Shown piece after piece: positions 33,151 through 42,067 of a stretch of DNA of 64,000 nucleotides (position 1 is the stretch's first letter; each line of letters starts with the position of its first letter). Source of the stretch: Cumulibacter soli (lineage in GTDB: Bacteria; Actinomycetota; Actinomycetes; Mycobacteriales; Antricoccaceae); the NCBI RefSeq assembly GCF_004382795.1, contig NZ_SMSG01000007.1:1-64000 (forward strand), in the 5' to 3' direction. Both the position numbers and the translations under genes were made by a program. Below the pieces are notes generated by a model, which was not told the DNA's origin, searched no databases, and was given only the letters and a program-made list of their open reading frames with translations.

Positions 33151-34698
33151 ATGCAGCTGAACGACCATCAGGGTGGACCCACGATGGCCAGGTTGACCCG
33201 CCGCACACTCACGGCGCACCCCGATCGCGTCGCGTTCTCTTGGGACGGCGGCAGCGCTACCTACGCGCAGACCGAGGCGATGATCGGGCAGTTCCAGAAG
33301 GTTCTGGCCGACGCGGGATTGCAACACGGCCAGGGCGTCGCGGCACTCGGCGGCAACCGGATCGAAGTGTGGGCGTTGGGTCAAGCAGTGCAGTCGTCGG
33401 GTATGTACACCACGTGGCTGCACCCGATGGGCGGGCTGTCCGATCAGTTGTTCCAGATCGAGGACTCCGGCGTCAGCGCGCTCGTACTCGATGAGACTCA
33501 TTTCGCCGAGCGCACCACCGCTTTGGCTGCCGAAGCCAAAGCACGCGGCCTCGTCGTGTTCACGATGGGGCCCTCCGAAGTGGCTGACGACTTGGCGAGC
33601 GCAGCCGAGCGCGTGGGCGCCCAACCGATGCAGATGATCGGGCAGGCCGACGACCTCGCGATCGTGAACTACACCGGCGGCACGACAGGTCGGCCGAAGG
33701 GCGCACAGCGACGCCAGGCGAATCAAATTCGCGGCGCGATCGACATCATCTCCGACTTCAACATCCCACGCGGCGCCAACTATCTGTTGGTCGCGCCGAT
33801 GAGTCACGTCGCGGGCACCAACATCCTGCCGACGCTGATCAAGGGCGGCACCGTGCACATGCTCACCGGGTTTGACCCGGCGAAGGTGCTGGAGACGATC
33901 GAGCGCGAGCGGATCAACTTTGCGCTGTTCGTACCGACCATGATCTATGCGATGCTCGATCACCCGGATATCGCCACGCGCGACCTGTCGTCGCTGGAGT
34001 TGGTGCTGTACGGCGCGTCGCCGATGTCAGTGAGCCGGTTACGTGAGGGCATCGAGAAGATCGGGCCAGTGTTCGCGCAACTGTACGGACAGACCGAGCT
34101 CTACCCCGTCTCGATGCTGACCAAGGATGACCACGACCTTTCACGGCCGGAACTGCTGCTGTCCTGCGGGCGGCCAGTGGTCGGGGTCGATGTGTCGATC
34201 CGCGACGATCGCAACAACGAGGTCGCCATCGGCGAGATCGGCGAACTGTGCGTGCGCGGCGCCAGCGCAATGGACTCCTACTGGAAGCGCCCGGACATCA
34301 CCGCCGAAACAATCGTGGACGGTTGGCTACACACCGGCGACGTCGGCCGGCAGGACGCCGAGGGTTACCTCTATATCGTCGATCGCAAGAAAGACATGAT
34401 CATCTCCGGCGGATTCAACGTGTTTCCGCGTGAGGTTGAGGATGCGCTCACCGCGCACCCCGCGGTCGCGACCGCAGCGGTGTACGGCGTCCCCGACGAT
34501 CGGTGGGGCGAGCAGGTAACGGCGGCCGTCGTGCTGAAGCCGGGTGCGTCGGCCACCTCCGAGGACCTAATCGCTCAGGTACGCGAATTGAAGGGCCCGG
34601 TGCAGTCGCCGAAGGCGGTTCACATCGTGGACGAGTTACCGCAAACCGCTGTCGGCAAGATCGATAAGAAGGTCCTACGTGAGCGCGAGAATGGCTGA
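33151..34698 (+). CDS. Acyl-CoA synthetase (AMP-binding) family protein
   Basis: This 515-residue ANL-superfamily ligase has the phosphate loop YTGGTTGRPKG (residues 174-184), an A5-like motif LYGQTELYPVS, the hinge region YIVDRKKDMIISGGFNVFPREVE and the C-terminal catalytic Lys in TAVGKIDKKVLR. It would activate a carboxylic acid to its CoA ester through an acyl-AMP. The ATG at 33151 follows CAGGAGGAG. Upstream NMO and downstream MFS genes on the same strand suggest uptake and activation of one acid, but the substrate is unknown. Confidence 0.92.
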   Translation: MQLNDHQGGPTMARLTRRTLTAHPDRVAFSWDGGSATYAQTEAMIGQFQKVLADAGLQHGQGVAALGGNRIEVWALGQAVQSSGMYTTWLHPMGGLSDQLFQIEDSGVSALVLDETHFAERTTALAAEAKARGLVVFTMGPSEVADDLASAAERVGAQPMQMIGQADDLAIVNYTGGTTGRPKGAQRRQANQIRGAIDIISDFNIPRGANYLLVAPMSHVAGTNILPTLIKGGTVHMLTGFDPAKVLETIERERINFALFVPTMIYAMLDHPDIATRDLSSLELVLYGASPMSVSRLREGIEKIGPVFAQLYGQTELYPVSMLTKDDHDLSRPELLLSCGRPVVGVDVSIRDDRNNEVAIGEIGELCVRGASAMDSYWKRPDITAETIVDGWLHTGDVGRQDAEGYLYIVDRKKDMIISGGFNVFPREVEDALTAHPAVATAAVYGVPDDRWGEQVTAAVVLKPGASATSEDLIAQVRELKGPVQSPKAVHIVDELPQTAVGKIDKKVLRERENG

Positions 34699-34743
34699 TG
34701 CCAGGCTGACTCTGCGTGGGTCAGTATTCCGAGGAGGTTTCGC

Positions 34744-36051
34744 GTGGCACGCCGGCAGGAGTCGCTGAGCCAGGACAGTATCGAGGGTCCGGCCGAGGGC
34801 GCCACATTCCCGGGCATGCGAGTGGTGGCGGGCTGCTTCCTATCGCTGATGACGACGGCCGGACTCGCGTTCTACGGCATCGCCGTCTACCTCAACGCCT
34901 TCAGCAACGAAAAAAGCTGGTCGCTGTCGTCCATTTCGTTCGCGACGACGGTGTTCTTCGTCGTCGGCGGTGTGGTCGGCCTGTTCGTCGCACGCCTGAT
35001 CACCAGATTCGACGCTCGCGTGGTGATGACTGGCGGGGCAATCCTCGGCGCCGTCGCGCTCGCGCTGCTCGGCCAGGCGTCCTCTCCCGCTCAGATGTAC
35101 TTGGTGTACGTGCTGTTCGCTTGCGGATTCGGCGGCGCCGGGCTCGTGCCGGTAACGACCATCGTGACCAGATGGTTCGTCCAGCGACGCTCGGTGGCGA
35201 TTTCGATCGCCTCCACCGGGCTGTCGGTCGGCGGCATGGTCATCACCCCCATCGCGAAGTGGATGACCGACCATTGGGGCTTGTCGACCGCGACGCCGAT
35301 CCTGGCAGTCGTGTGGCTCCTCGGCACTATCCCGTTCATCCTCCTGTTGATCAAACCGGACCCAACAAAACTCGGCTGGCTGCCCGACGGAAAGCGGATC
35401 GTTCAGGGCAGCAAACCTCCGGCACCGACTGGCGCGAAGTACGCCGACGCGATTCGTTCTCGATTCTTCTGGCTGATGACGATCGCGTACGTGATGCTGA
35501 TGGCAGCGCAGGTCGGCGGTATTCAGCAGTTGGTCAAGCTGGCGGAGGAACGGACCGGCGCAACGGCTGCCGCCTTCGCCACGTTCGTCGTCGCTGGCAT
35601 GTCCGTTGTCGCACGGCTGGTGGGCGGGCGGATTGTTCACCTGATGCCGATGGGCAGGTTCACCGTGATCCTCGGCGCTTTCCAAGGACTATCCCTGGTG
35701 GCGGTGTCGTTCACGCACAATGCCGTGCTGTTTTTCCTTTTGTTATTGGTATTCGGCGCCACCGTTGGAAACATTTTGATGTTGCAGTCGCTGATCATCA
35801 GCCACCGCTTCGGCGTACTGGATTACGCACGCCTGTTCTCCCGCAGCCAGCTCATCGTGGTGTTGGGTACCGCCGGCGGCCCACTACTGCTGGGGTGGCT
35901 GTACGACCTCTCCGGCACGTACCAGATCTCGTACCTGGTCGCAGGCTGCATCTCGATCGCGGGCGCCGGCGTGATGCTCATGGCCGGACCAGTCAACGAC
36001 CATGATGACGACCCGATCATGGCGCGTAAGCAGAAGTCGCCGGCCAGTTAG
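34744..36051 (+). CDS. MFS transporter, 12-helix type
   Basis: This 435-residue major facilitator protein has about 12 helices, a polar N-terminal tail of roughly 20 residues, and a central loop (about residues 205-235) between the two bundles. The first helix, VAGCFLSLMTTAGLAFYGIAVYL, and motif-A-like VARLITRFDARVV resemble oxalate/formate and monocarboxylate carriers. The GTG at 34744 has AGGAGG six bases upstream. It follows the acyl-CoA ligase by 45 bases, so carriage of the acid that the ligase activates is a reasonable guess. The stop overlaps the convergent nitroreductase by four bases. Confidence 0.9.
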   Translation: MARRQESLSQDSIEGPAEGATFPGMRVVAGCFLSLMTTAGLAFYGIAVYLNAFSNEKSWSLSSISFATTVFFVVGGVVGLFVARLITRFDARVVMTGGAILGAVALALLGQASSPAQMYLVYVLFACGFGGAGLVPVTTIVTRWFVQRRSVAISIASTGLSVGGMVITPIAKWMTDHWGLSTATPILAVVWLLGTIPFILLLIKPDPTKLGWLPDGKRIVQGSKPPAPTGAKYADAIRSRFFWLMTIAYVMLMAAQVGGIQQLVKLAEERTGATAAAFATFVVAGMSVVARLVGGRIVHLMPMGRFTVILGAFQGLSLVAVSFTHNAVLFFLLLLVFGATVGNILMLQSLIISHRFGVLDYARLFSRSQLIVVLGTAGGPLLLGWLYDLSGTYQISYLVAGCISIAGAGVMLMAGPVNDHDDDPIMARKQKSPAS

Positions 36052-36701
36052 TCGCCCTCGGCGGGCGCGAACATCTGCTCACCGTGGCGATCAGCGAACA
36101 CGAACTCCTCGACGGGGCGCCGTCGTAGCGTGGTCGGGAACGCCTTGACGGGATATCCGACCATCACATGCGCGACGGTGGCGAGGTGCTCAGGAATCCG
36201 CAGCACGTCCTTGACCTGATCTTCGACGCCCACGAGCAGGGTCGTCACAGCGGTCGCGACCCCCTGAGCCCGAAGCGCCAGCGCGAGATTCTGCATCGTC
36301 GGGTAGATGCTCGCGCCACCCACCACGCTGGTGCGGTCGAGGTCGCGATCGACTACCTCGACCCGACTCAGATCAGCGCACAGCACAGCGATCGCGGGGA
36401 TATCGGCCATCGCGTACGCCATTCGGGTCGCATTGCGGACGAATGCGGGGGCATCTGGATCATCAATATCGGCGCCGACCCGGTCGCGGATATACGCGCG
36501 CCAGGGCCCAAGGTATAGCTCGCGCAGCGACTCCTTGAGTTCCCGATCCCGTACGACGACCCAACTCAACGGCTGACGGTTACCACCCTGCGGCCCGAAC
36601 CTGGCTGCCTCAAATGCGCGATAAAGGACGTCCTCGGGAACCGGATCCGGGCGGAAGTCCCGGCAGGTTCCATTAGTACGCATCGCTTCGAACAGGTCCA
36701 T
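36048..36701 (-). CDS. Nitroreductase family protein
   Basis: This 217-residue FMN nitroreductase has MRTNGTCRDFRPDPVPEDVL, the AARFGPQGGNRQPLSWVVVRD flavin-binding region and the C-terminal NLALALRAQGVATAVTTLLVG. The start at 36701 is preceded by GGAGG at seven bases; the frame upstream has no homology. It is convergent with the MFS gene and transcribed alone. It may reduce nitro compounds or act as a flavin-dependent reductase. It differs clearly from the nitroreductase at 20383. Confidence 0.88.
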   Translation of the reverse strand: MDLFEAMRTNGTCRDFRPDPVPEDVLYRAFEAARFGPQGGNRQPLSWVVVRDRELKESLRELYLGPWRAYIRDRVGADIDDPDAPAFVRNATRMAYAMADIPAIAVLCADLSRVEVVDRDLDRTSVVGGASIYPTMQNLALALRAQGVATAVTTLLVGVEDQVKDVLRIPEHLATVAHVMVGYPVKAFPTTLRRRPVEEFVFADRHGEQMFAPAEGD

Positions 36702-36926
36702 CTGTGTACCTCCGCCTCGTCGATCACTGGCCGTCAGGCTCAGTGTGCACTGGCCGTCGATCTCCATAGTGTTCCGGGATCGGCGTTGCCGCGATCCGCC
36801 ACACCAAGACTTGACACCAACGTATAACCGAAACCGATTCGTAACCTATAGATCATTCAGTCCAGCGGGCAGCGCGGCTTAGGGTTCATGAGCCAAGTCA
36901 TCATTTCTCTACAGAATCGAGCTTCC

Positions 36927-38192
36927 ATGAAGCGCACCCCGATGAAGGTCATGACCGCGGGAACTGTTGCGGCCGCCCTGCTGCTGTCCGGTTGCAGCAC
37001 GAAGGCTAGCGATGACTCCGGCGGCGGTTCCGACGGCGACCTGAAGACCGATTTCGGCGTTACCGACGACGAGATCACGTTGCTCGAACTCTCGGATTTG
37101 TCGGGTGTCTTCAAGGTCATTTCGCTGGCGTTCACGAATGGCACCAAGGTGTGGGCGGACGAGGTCAATGACGCCGGCGGTATCTGCGGGCGCGATATCA
37201 AGCTCGAGATTCAGGACACCAACTACAAGGTGGAGAATGCGGTCCCGCTGTACGAGCAGCACAAGGACGACGCCCTCGGCCAGATCAACCTCGGTGGTTC
37301 ACACATTCTCGCCGCGCTCAAGCAGAAGGTCGAGAACGAGAACATGCTGACCGTCCCGGCGTCCTGGGCCTCGGTCAACCTGGAAACCGACGCGGTGATG
37401 ATGGTCGGGCAGACCTACGACGTCGAGACGATCAACGGTTTGGCTTACCTACAAGAAGAAGGTTTGATCGCCGACGGCGACAAGGTCGGACACATCTACG
37501 TCGACTCCGAGTACGGCCAGAACGGTCTAATGGGTTCGAAGGCGTACGCCAAGGACCACGACATCACCGTCGTCGAAGCCCCGATCTCGGCCTCCGATAC
37601 CGACCTCACCGCGACTGTCACCAAGCTCAAGAGCGCCGGTGTCACCGCGATCGCGATCACCACCCCGCCGGCCGCGCTCGGCTCCGCTGCCGTCCAGAAC
37701 GTGCAGCAGGGCCTCGAGGTCCCGATCATCGGCAATAACCCTTCGTACGCCCCGAACCTGCTGGAAGACGAAGGGGTCGCGAAGGCGCTGGAGCACTTCT
37801 ATATGTCCTCCTCGGTTGTGCCGTTCGGCACAGGCAACGACAAGGCGGACGAAGTCCTGGCCGCTGCCCAGGAACTAGCGCCGGACGACGAGCCCAACAT
37901 CGGCATCATCAACGGTTACACCTGGGGTCTCGCGTGGCAGGCTGTGCTGGAGAAGGCCTGCGACAACGGCGATATGACGCGCGAGGGTGTTGTGTCTGCC
38001 AAGAATGAAGTCGACAGCGTCGAGTCCGAGGGACTCACCGGCGCCCTGGACTTCACCGTCCCCGGAGCCCCGAGCAGCCGCGAGGCTTACATCGTCGTCG
38101 CGGACGGCGAAAAGCCCGGCGGTCTGGCTACCGCCAAGGACCTGTTCTCCTCACCCGAAGCCGAGGCGTACAAGGCTCCCGCGCAGAAGTAG
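36927..38192 (+). CDS. ABC transporter substrate-binding lipoprotein, branched-chain amino acid (LivJ) type
   Basis: This 421-residue secreted lipoprotein has the signal MKRTPMKVMTAGTVAAALLL and lipobox LSGC (Cys23), then a Ser/Gly/Asp-rich linker. The mature periplasmic-binding fold has DEVNDAGGICGRDIKLEIQD and, in the second lobe, SEYGQNGLMGSKAYAKDHDI. Proteins of this fold often bind aromatic or small organic acids. No permease or ATPase is adjacent, so it depends on a remote transporter. The start is uncertain; an in-frame ATG at 36888 exists but adds 13 residues before the signal peptide. A TTGACA at 36811 has no well-placed -10. Confidence 0.9.
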   Translation: MKRTPMKVMTAGTVAAALLLSGCSTKASDDSGGGSDGDLKTDFGVTDDEITLLELSDLSGVFKVISLAFTNGTKVWADEVNDAGGICGRDIKLEIQDTNYKVENAVPLYEQHKDDALGQINLGGSHILAALKQKVENENMLTVPASWASVNLETDAVMMVGQTYDVETINGLAYLQEEGLIADGDKVGHIYVDSEYGQNGLMGSKAYAKDHDITVVEAPISASDTDLTATVTKLKSAGVTAIAITTPPAALGSAAVQNVQQGLEVPIIGNNPSYAPNLLEDEGVAKALEHFYMSSSVVPFGTGNDKADEVLAAAQELAPDDEPNIGIINGYTWGLAWQAVLEKACDNGDMTREGVVSAKNEVDSVESEGLTGALDFTVPGAPSSREAYIVVADGEKPGGLATAKDLFSSPEAEAYKAPAQK

Positions 38193-38235
38193 TTCGTTCG
38201 GAAGGTACTGCGAGGACCACATCCCTCGCTGCCTC

Positions 38236-38284
38236 ACGGTGGTGTCACCCAGCGTCCTCGGATGGCCGTGGGTGGCACCACCGT
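38236..38284 (+). terminator. Strong hairpin after the substrate-binding protein gene
   Basis: The arms 38236-38251 (ACGGTGGTGTCACCCA) and 38269-38284 pair over 16 bases with one G-U-type mismatch. The hairpin begins 43 bases after the stop codon. No long T-run follows, but the isolated position between two genes suits a terminator. Confidence 0.6.
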
Positions 38285-38375
38285 CCCATTGGTGACGATG
38301 CGCCCGGCAACCGCGCATGGTTTACCCGATAGTCTGCGAAGGTTCACCCCTTAGCAGAAAGAACGGCGGTACAGC

Positions 38376-39647
38376 ATGCTCGAGAAGGCCCTTGATGGAC
38401 TGAAGGTCCTCGACATGTCCCGGATCCTCGCGGGTCCGTGGTGCACCCAGAACCTCGCGGACCTCGGCGCCGACGTGATCAAAGTCGAGAATCCGAAGGG
38501 CGGGGACGATGTCCGTTCGTGGGGGCCGCCGTACCCGGATGGCACCGGACCAGAGCACGGGTTCTCGTCGTACTTCATGGCCGCAAACCGCGGTAAGCGA
38601 TCGCTCGCGGTCAGTTTCGCTGATGCCGACGGACTCGAGATCCTGAAGAAGCTCGCTGCCGAGAGCGACATTCTTGTGGAGAACTACAAGGCGGGGACGC
38701 TAGCTCGGTACGGCCTCGGATACGAGCAGCTCAAAGAGATCAACCCCCGGCTGATCTACTGCTCGATCACCGGGTACGGCCAGAGTGGGCCGATGGCGCA
38801 CAAGCCGGGATACGACTTTGTTTTCCAGGGAACCGGCGGCCTTATGAGCTACACCGGCCAACCCGACGGTCGGCCCGGCGCCGAGCCACTGCGCGCCGGT
38901 ATCTCGCTGATGGACCTGTCGTCTGGCCTCTATTCGACGTCCGCAATCCTGGCGGCAGTGATCCAGCGTGCCAACACCGGCGAAGGTCAATACATCGATT
39001 TCGCGCTGCTGGACGCGTCCGTCGCGATGAACGCGAACATGGCGCAGACCTACCTGATCAGCGGCGTGCCGCCGAAGCGGTTCGGTAACGCGCACCCGAC
39101 GATTTCACCGTACGAGGTGTACGCGACATCGGACAGCTACATGATTCTCGCCGTGGGAAACGACTCTCAGTTCGCAAAATTCTGCCAGGTCGCTGGTCGT
39201 CCGGAGGTTGCCGAGGACGAGCGATTCCGCGCGAATGCCGGTCGAGTGGCAAACCGCGACGAACTGCGGGTGGTCGTTACCGAAATCCTGTCGACGCGCA
39301 CTCGGGCCGAATGGGCCGAGGGGCTGGAGGCCGCCGGTGTGCCGTGGGGGCCGATCAACAACCTCGCCGAGGTATTCGAGGATCCGCAAGTGCAGCACCG
39401 GGAGATGCTCAAGGAGGTCGTGCACCCAGTGACCGGTCCACATCCCCAGGTGCGCAACCCGATGCTCGCCGGTGCGCCTTTCGATCCGTCAGCGGCGCCG
39501 CCACTGAATGGCGAACACACCGAGCAGGTACTCGAGTCCTTGGGCTACACGCATGCTGACATCGCTGCGCTCGCCGAAGCAGGGACCGTAGGGATCTGGC
39601 GCTCGCCGGATGAGGCAGGTCCTGCCGGCGAGATCAGCGTCGTCTGA
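38376..39647 (+). CDS. Family III (CaiB/BaiF) CoA-transferase
   Basis: This 423-residue CoA-transferase has ALDGLKVLDMSRILAGPWCTQ, DLGADVIKVENPKGGDDVR and NRGKRSLAV. The catalytic region GISLMDLSSG carries Asp180. It transfers CoA between organic acids, as formyl-CoA or carnitine CoA-transferases do. Unlike the pair at 6553-9116 it is a single gene with an intact Asp, so probably a homodimer. The ribosome binding site is weak. The upstream Leu/Ile/Val-type binding protein and the downstream unknown gene lie on the same strand. Confidence 0.92.
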   Translation: MLEKALDGLKVLDMSRILAGPWCTQNLADLGADVIKVENPKGGDDVRSWGPPYPDGTGPEHGFSSYFMAANRGKRSLAVSFADADGLEILKKLAAESDILVENYKAGTLARYGLGYEQLKEINPRLIYCSITGYGQSGPMAHKPGYDFVFQGTGGLMSYTGQPDGRPGAEPLRAGISLMDLSSGLYSTSAILAAVIQRANTGEGQYIDFALLDASVAMNANMAQTYLISGVPPKRFGNAHPTISPYEVYATSDSYMILAVGNDSQFAKFCQVAGRPEVAEDERFRANAGRVANRDELRVVVTEILSTRTRAEWAEGLEAAGVPWGPINNLAEVFEDPQVQHREMLKEVVHPVTGPHPQVRNPMLAGAPFDPSAAPPLNGEHTEQVLESLGYTHADIAALAEAGTVGIWRSPDEAGPAGEISVV

Positions 39648-39680
39648 TCGCGTGTGTCCACCATCGCAGAGCCGGCGCGG

Positions 39681-39718
39681 CGCCCGACCGTGAACCGTAG
39701 TCGGATCAAGACCAGGCG
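39681..39718 (+). repeat. 38-bp interspersed repeat, copy A
   Basis: This is the most diverged copy. It shares the core TGAACCGTAGTCGG and CAAGA with copies B and C but differs near both ends (GACC for GGTT, GATC for GTAC). It lies between the CoA-transferase stop and the unknown gene at 39764, in the same orientation as the other copies. Confidence 0.8.
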
Positions 39719-39763
39719 TTGGGACGGGTCCCGCCGACAGACCACTTAGACCTCGGGAGCATC

Positions 39764-40795
39764 ATGACCATGCCAGAGACGACCACGGATGGCTCGCGCC
39801 GCGCGGTAGCGGAGATCTACCATGCCTTTTTCACCGGAATCATCCTCAGCACGGTCACTCGCGCTGGACGTGATCGCGCCACACGCCTGACCTACGAGGT
39901 TTTCAACCGGCAGCGCGCCGAGAAATTCGTGCCCGGCCTGGCGAAACTCGGCATCGACCATCTGCCTCCGGCCGTGGCCGCCGCCTCGTACCACTACCTG
40001 TCGAACCACATCGGCGGCGTGAAGGTCAAGTTCATGCCGGAATCCGACCGCAAGGCGTGGATCCGGTACGACGTACCTCGTTGGGCCTGGGCAGGCACCG
40101 CGTTGTGCGCGATCCCCAGCGAAGTCTCCGAGGCAATGCTGCGCGGCTGGCACGCGCGTAACGGACTCGCCCTCGGCAACCCACGCCTCGGTTTCGTGTG
40201 CACCAAACAAGCCGCCGACGGCGACGACGCACTCGAGGGCTACTACTTCGAGTACGACGAAGCGCTTGAGCCTACCGAGCGGTTGCGCTTCTCACGCACC
40301 GAGGATGCCCCCGATTTCGATCCCGAACTCGCGCCGAAACTGCCCACGACCGACTGGCCGGAGCAGCGGCTCGCGAAGGCGCACCGCTCGTACGCGATGA
40401 CCTATCCCCAGACCGCGCTGAGCGTGGCCGCCAACCTTTGGGGGATCGAAGACTCCAGCGCGCTGCTGGGACTGTCCGCTAAACAGGTCGGAATGCAGAT
40501 TTACGACGACATCTGCGCGATCCTCCAGGTCACTCCGGACGGCACTGCCGAGAACTACATCGCCATTCTCAAACAGATCCTGGACGGCCACGACGACGAG
40601 TACACGAGTGACGGGAACTCGTTAACGCAACAAACATGGCGATTCGGCGCAGGCGTCACCAACCAGGAAATCGCAAGGCGGGTATGGCCGCGGCTTTTCG
40701 AAGGTATGCTCGCCGCTCACAACCATCGGCTCGCGCTCGAAGTGACCCCGAGCGCGTCTGGTTTCAATTGGCGCGTCATCACCAAGCCCCGCTGA
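39764..40795 (+). CDS. Conserved-looking protein of unknown function
   Basis: This 343-residue soluble protein has no signal peptide or membrane helix. I do not recognise the family. Visible features: an N-terminal AEIYHAFFTGIILSTVTRAGRD, a central KAWIRYDVPRWAWAGTALCAIPSEV, GFVCTKQAADGDD and a FEYDEALEPTERL patch, then a C-terminal WRFGAGVTNQEIARRVWPRL. The many Trp, Tyr and His suggest an enzyme or binding protein. The ATG at 39764 is after GGGAG. Copies of a 38-bp repeat lie on both sides (39681 and 40867), and the CoA-transferase is 117 bases upstream. It might belong to that pathway, but nothing shows this. Confidence 0.75.
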   Translation: MTMPETTTDGSRRAVAEIYHAFFTGIILSTVTRAGRDRATRLTYEVFNRQRAEKFVPGLAKLGIDHLPPAVAAASYHYLSNHIGGVKVKFMPESDRKAWIRYDVPRWAWAGTALCAIPSEVSEAMLRGWHARNGLALGNPRLGFVCTKQAADGDDALEGYYFEYDEALEPTERLRFSRTEDAPDFDPELAPKLPTTDWPEQRLAKAHRSYAMTYPQTALSVAANLWGIEDSSALLGLSAKQVGMQIYDDICAILQVTPDGTAENYIAILKQILDGHDDEYTSDGNSLTQQTWRFGAGVTNQEIARRVWPRLFEGMLAAHNHRLALEVTPSASGFNWRVITKPR

Positions 40796-40866
40796 CCCAC
40801 TTCGCACGCGGCACGGTTGCAATCGCCTACCTGCGCAGGCGCGCACCGCCGGCGCCTGCAGTACGC

Positions 40867-40904
40867 CGCCCGGTTGTGAACCGTAGTCGGTACAAGATCG
40901 GGCA
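40867..40904 (+). repeat. 38-bp interspersed repeat, copy B
   Basis: CGCCCGGTTGTGAACCGTAG begins the copy. It matches copy C at 36 of 38 bases, differing at one base before TGAACC and one before the final CGGGCA. Inside are the small inverted pair CGGTT/AACCG and the outer pair GCCCG/CGGGC. It lies in the gap between the unknown gene and the AbiEi/DUF559 gene. Confidence 0.9.
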
Positions 40905-40928
40905 CCTAATCGCACTCCGCGTGTCCAT

Positions 40929-40973
40929 GTGCGACGCCACGACGTGCGACGCCACGAGCTGCGACGGCATCCA
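40929..40973 (+). repeat. Three degenerate 15-bp tandem repeats
   Basis: GTGCGACGCCACGAC (40929-40943) is followed by GTGCGACGCCACGAG (40944-40958) and a diverged third unit CTGCGACGGCATCCA (40959-40973). The first two units differ at one base. They lie 70 bases upstream of the AbiEi/DUF559 gene and may be control sites or plain slippage repeats. Confidence 0.75.
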
Positions 40974-41043
40974 CAGAGCGGCGTGTCTCCACATCACGTG
41001 ACGGCGAGATGCGGCATGGCGGACCACGCGGCAGGGTCGGGCT

Positions 41044-41964
41044 ATGCATTCACGCACCCCGGTGCCATTGGAAATCCACCGGATTATCGCAGCCCACCAC
41101 GGAGTCGTGCGCCGCTCAGAGCTGCTTGCCGCCGGACTGAGCCAACGCGTCCTCACCCGCATCACCGCTGACTGGAAACGGGTCGCCCCTGCGACCTACG
41201 TGGCGCCGGGACCACATGACCTCTGGCTGCAGAAACTGTACGTCGCGCTCGCGATATGCGGAGAGGACGCATCCGCGTGGGGCGCAACAGCGCTCGCGCT
41301 GTGGGGATTAGGTGAGCGGCCCGGGCATATCGAGGTACTCACCCACAGGCATCACCGAATTCACCTGCCCTGGCTGCGGCCGCGCCGTGACGACGGCGGG
41401 CTGCGCCGCGTACTTCCGCTGGACCCACCACGCGTCTGTGTGGAGGACGCCGTCATTGATGCAGCTGCGAGCGGCCGACCCGACGAGGCGCTCGCGGTCG
41501 TATCTCGCGTCCTTCAAGAGCGTCGAACGACGCCGGAACGACTACTGGCCGCCGTTGCGACCAGGCGGCGTCTGCGGCACCGATCGCTACTGGCGAGCGC
41601 GATCGGAGACAGCGCTGCTGGAGCGCACAGCGTTCTCGAACACCTCTACCTTCAGGACGTCGAGCGCGCGCACGGTTTGCCTCCGATGAAGCCGCAATTC
41701 ACCGTCCCCGAGACCGGCCACGACGCCGACGGCGCCTACGAATCCCAACGACTACTCATCGAACTCGATGGCATCCGGTTCCATGATCAGCAGGCGGACG
41801 AGGCGCTCGACATCGCACACGGTGCGTACAACTACGACACCCGACGACTGACCTGGGTCGCCCTCGTCAGGGATCCGTGCCTCATTGCGCAGATGATCGC
41901 ACAACGCATCGACTTCCACGAATTACGCCGCTGCCCTCGCTGTCCGCCACCCGGGTCCCGCTGA
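41044..41964 (+). CDS. AbiEi-type winged-helix plus DUF559 (Vsr-like) nuclease-domain protein
   Basis: This 306-residue protein has an N-terminal AbiEi-like winged helix (IHRIIAAHHGVVRRSELLAAG, then LTRITADWKRVAPATYVAPG) and a C-terminal part resembling DUF559, with ESQRLLIELDGIRFHD as the probable metal-site region. Such single genes are common and variable in actinobacteria and are annotated as type IV antitoxin-like, but no AbiEii-type toxin partner is present here. The ATG has only a weak ribosome binding site. Its neighbours are repeat copies B and C. It could be a defence or regulatory gene; function unproven. Confidence 0.8.
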   Translation: MHSRTPVPLEIHRIIAAHHGVVRRSELLAAGLSQRVLTRITADWKRVAPATYVAPGPHDLWLQKLYVALAICGEDASAWGATALALWGLGERPGHIEVLTHRHHRIHLPWLRPRRDDGGLRRVLPLDPPRVCVEDAVIDAAASGRPDEALAVVSRVLQERRTTPERLLAAVATRRRLRHRSLLASAIGDSAAGAHSVLEHLYLQDVERAHGLPPMKPQFTVPETGHDADGAYESQRLLIELDGIRFHDQQADEALDIAHGAYNYDTRRLTWVALVRDPCLIAQMIAQRIDFHELRRCPRCPPPGSR

Positions 41965-41987
41965 GGAAGTCTCATGCACAGACTGCA

Positions 41988-42025
41988 CGCCCGGTTATGA
42001 ACCGTAGTCGGTACAAGAACGGGCA
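41988..42025 (+). repeat. 38-bp interspersed repeat, copy C
   Basis: CGCCCGGTTATGAACCGTAG begins the copy. It begins 24 bases after the AbiEi/DUF559 stop, in the same orientation as copies A and B. It is 36/38 identical to copy B. Confidence 0.9.
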
Positions 42026-42067
42026 TATTGCCATTCGCGGTGGACTTCTTGTACGGCGGTACTGCAG

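Noticed and set aside
36811-36816. TTGACA as the -35 of the Leu/Ile/Val-type binding protein gene
   Set aside because: No acceptable -10 at 15-19 bases; TATAGA further on is too distant.
39681-42025. CRISPR array or integron attC sites for the 38-bp repeats
   Set aside because: Spacing is about 1.1-1.2 kb with whole genes between copies, no cas or integrase gene is near, and the repeats lack the core sites of attC.
39681-42025. tRNA-like remnant in the 38-bp repeat (CGGTT..AACCG resembling a T arm)
   Set aside because: The arms are only five bases, and no acceptor, D or anticodon stem can be built around them.
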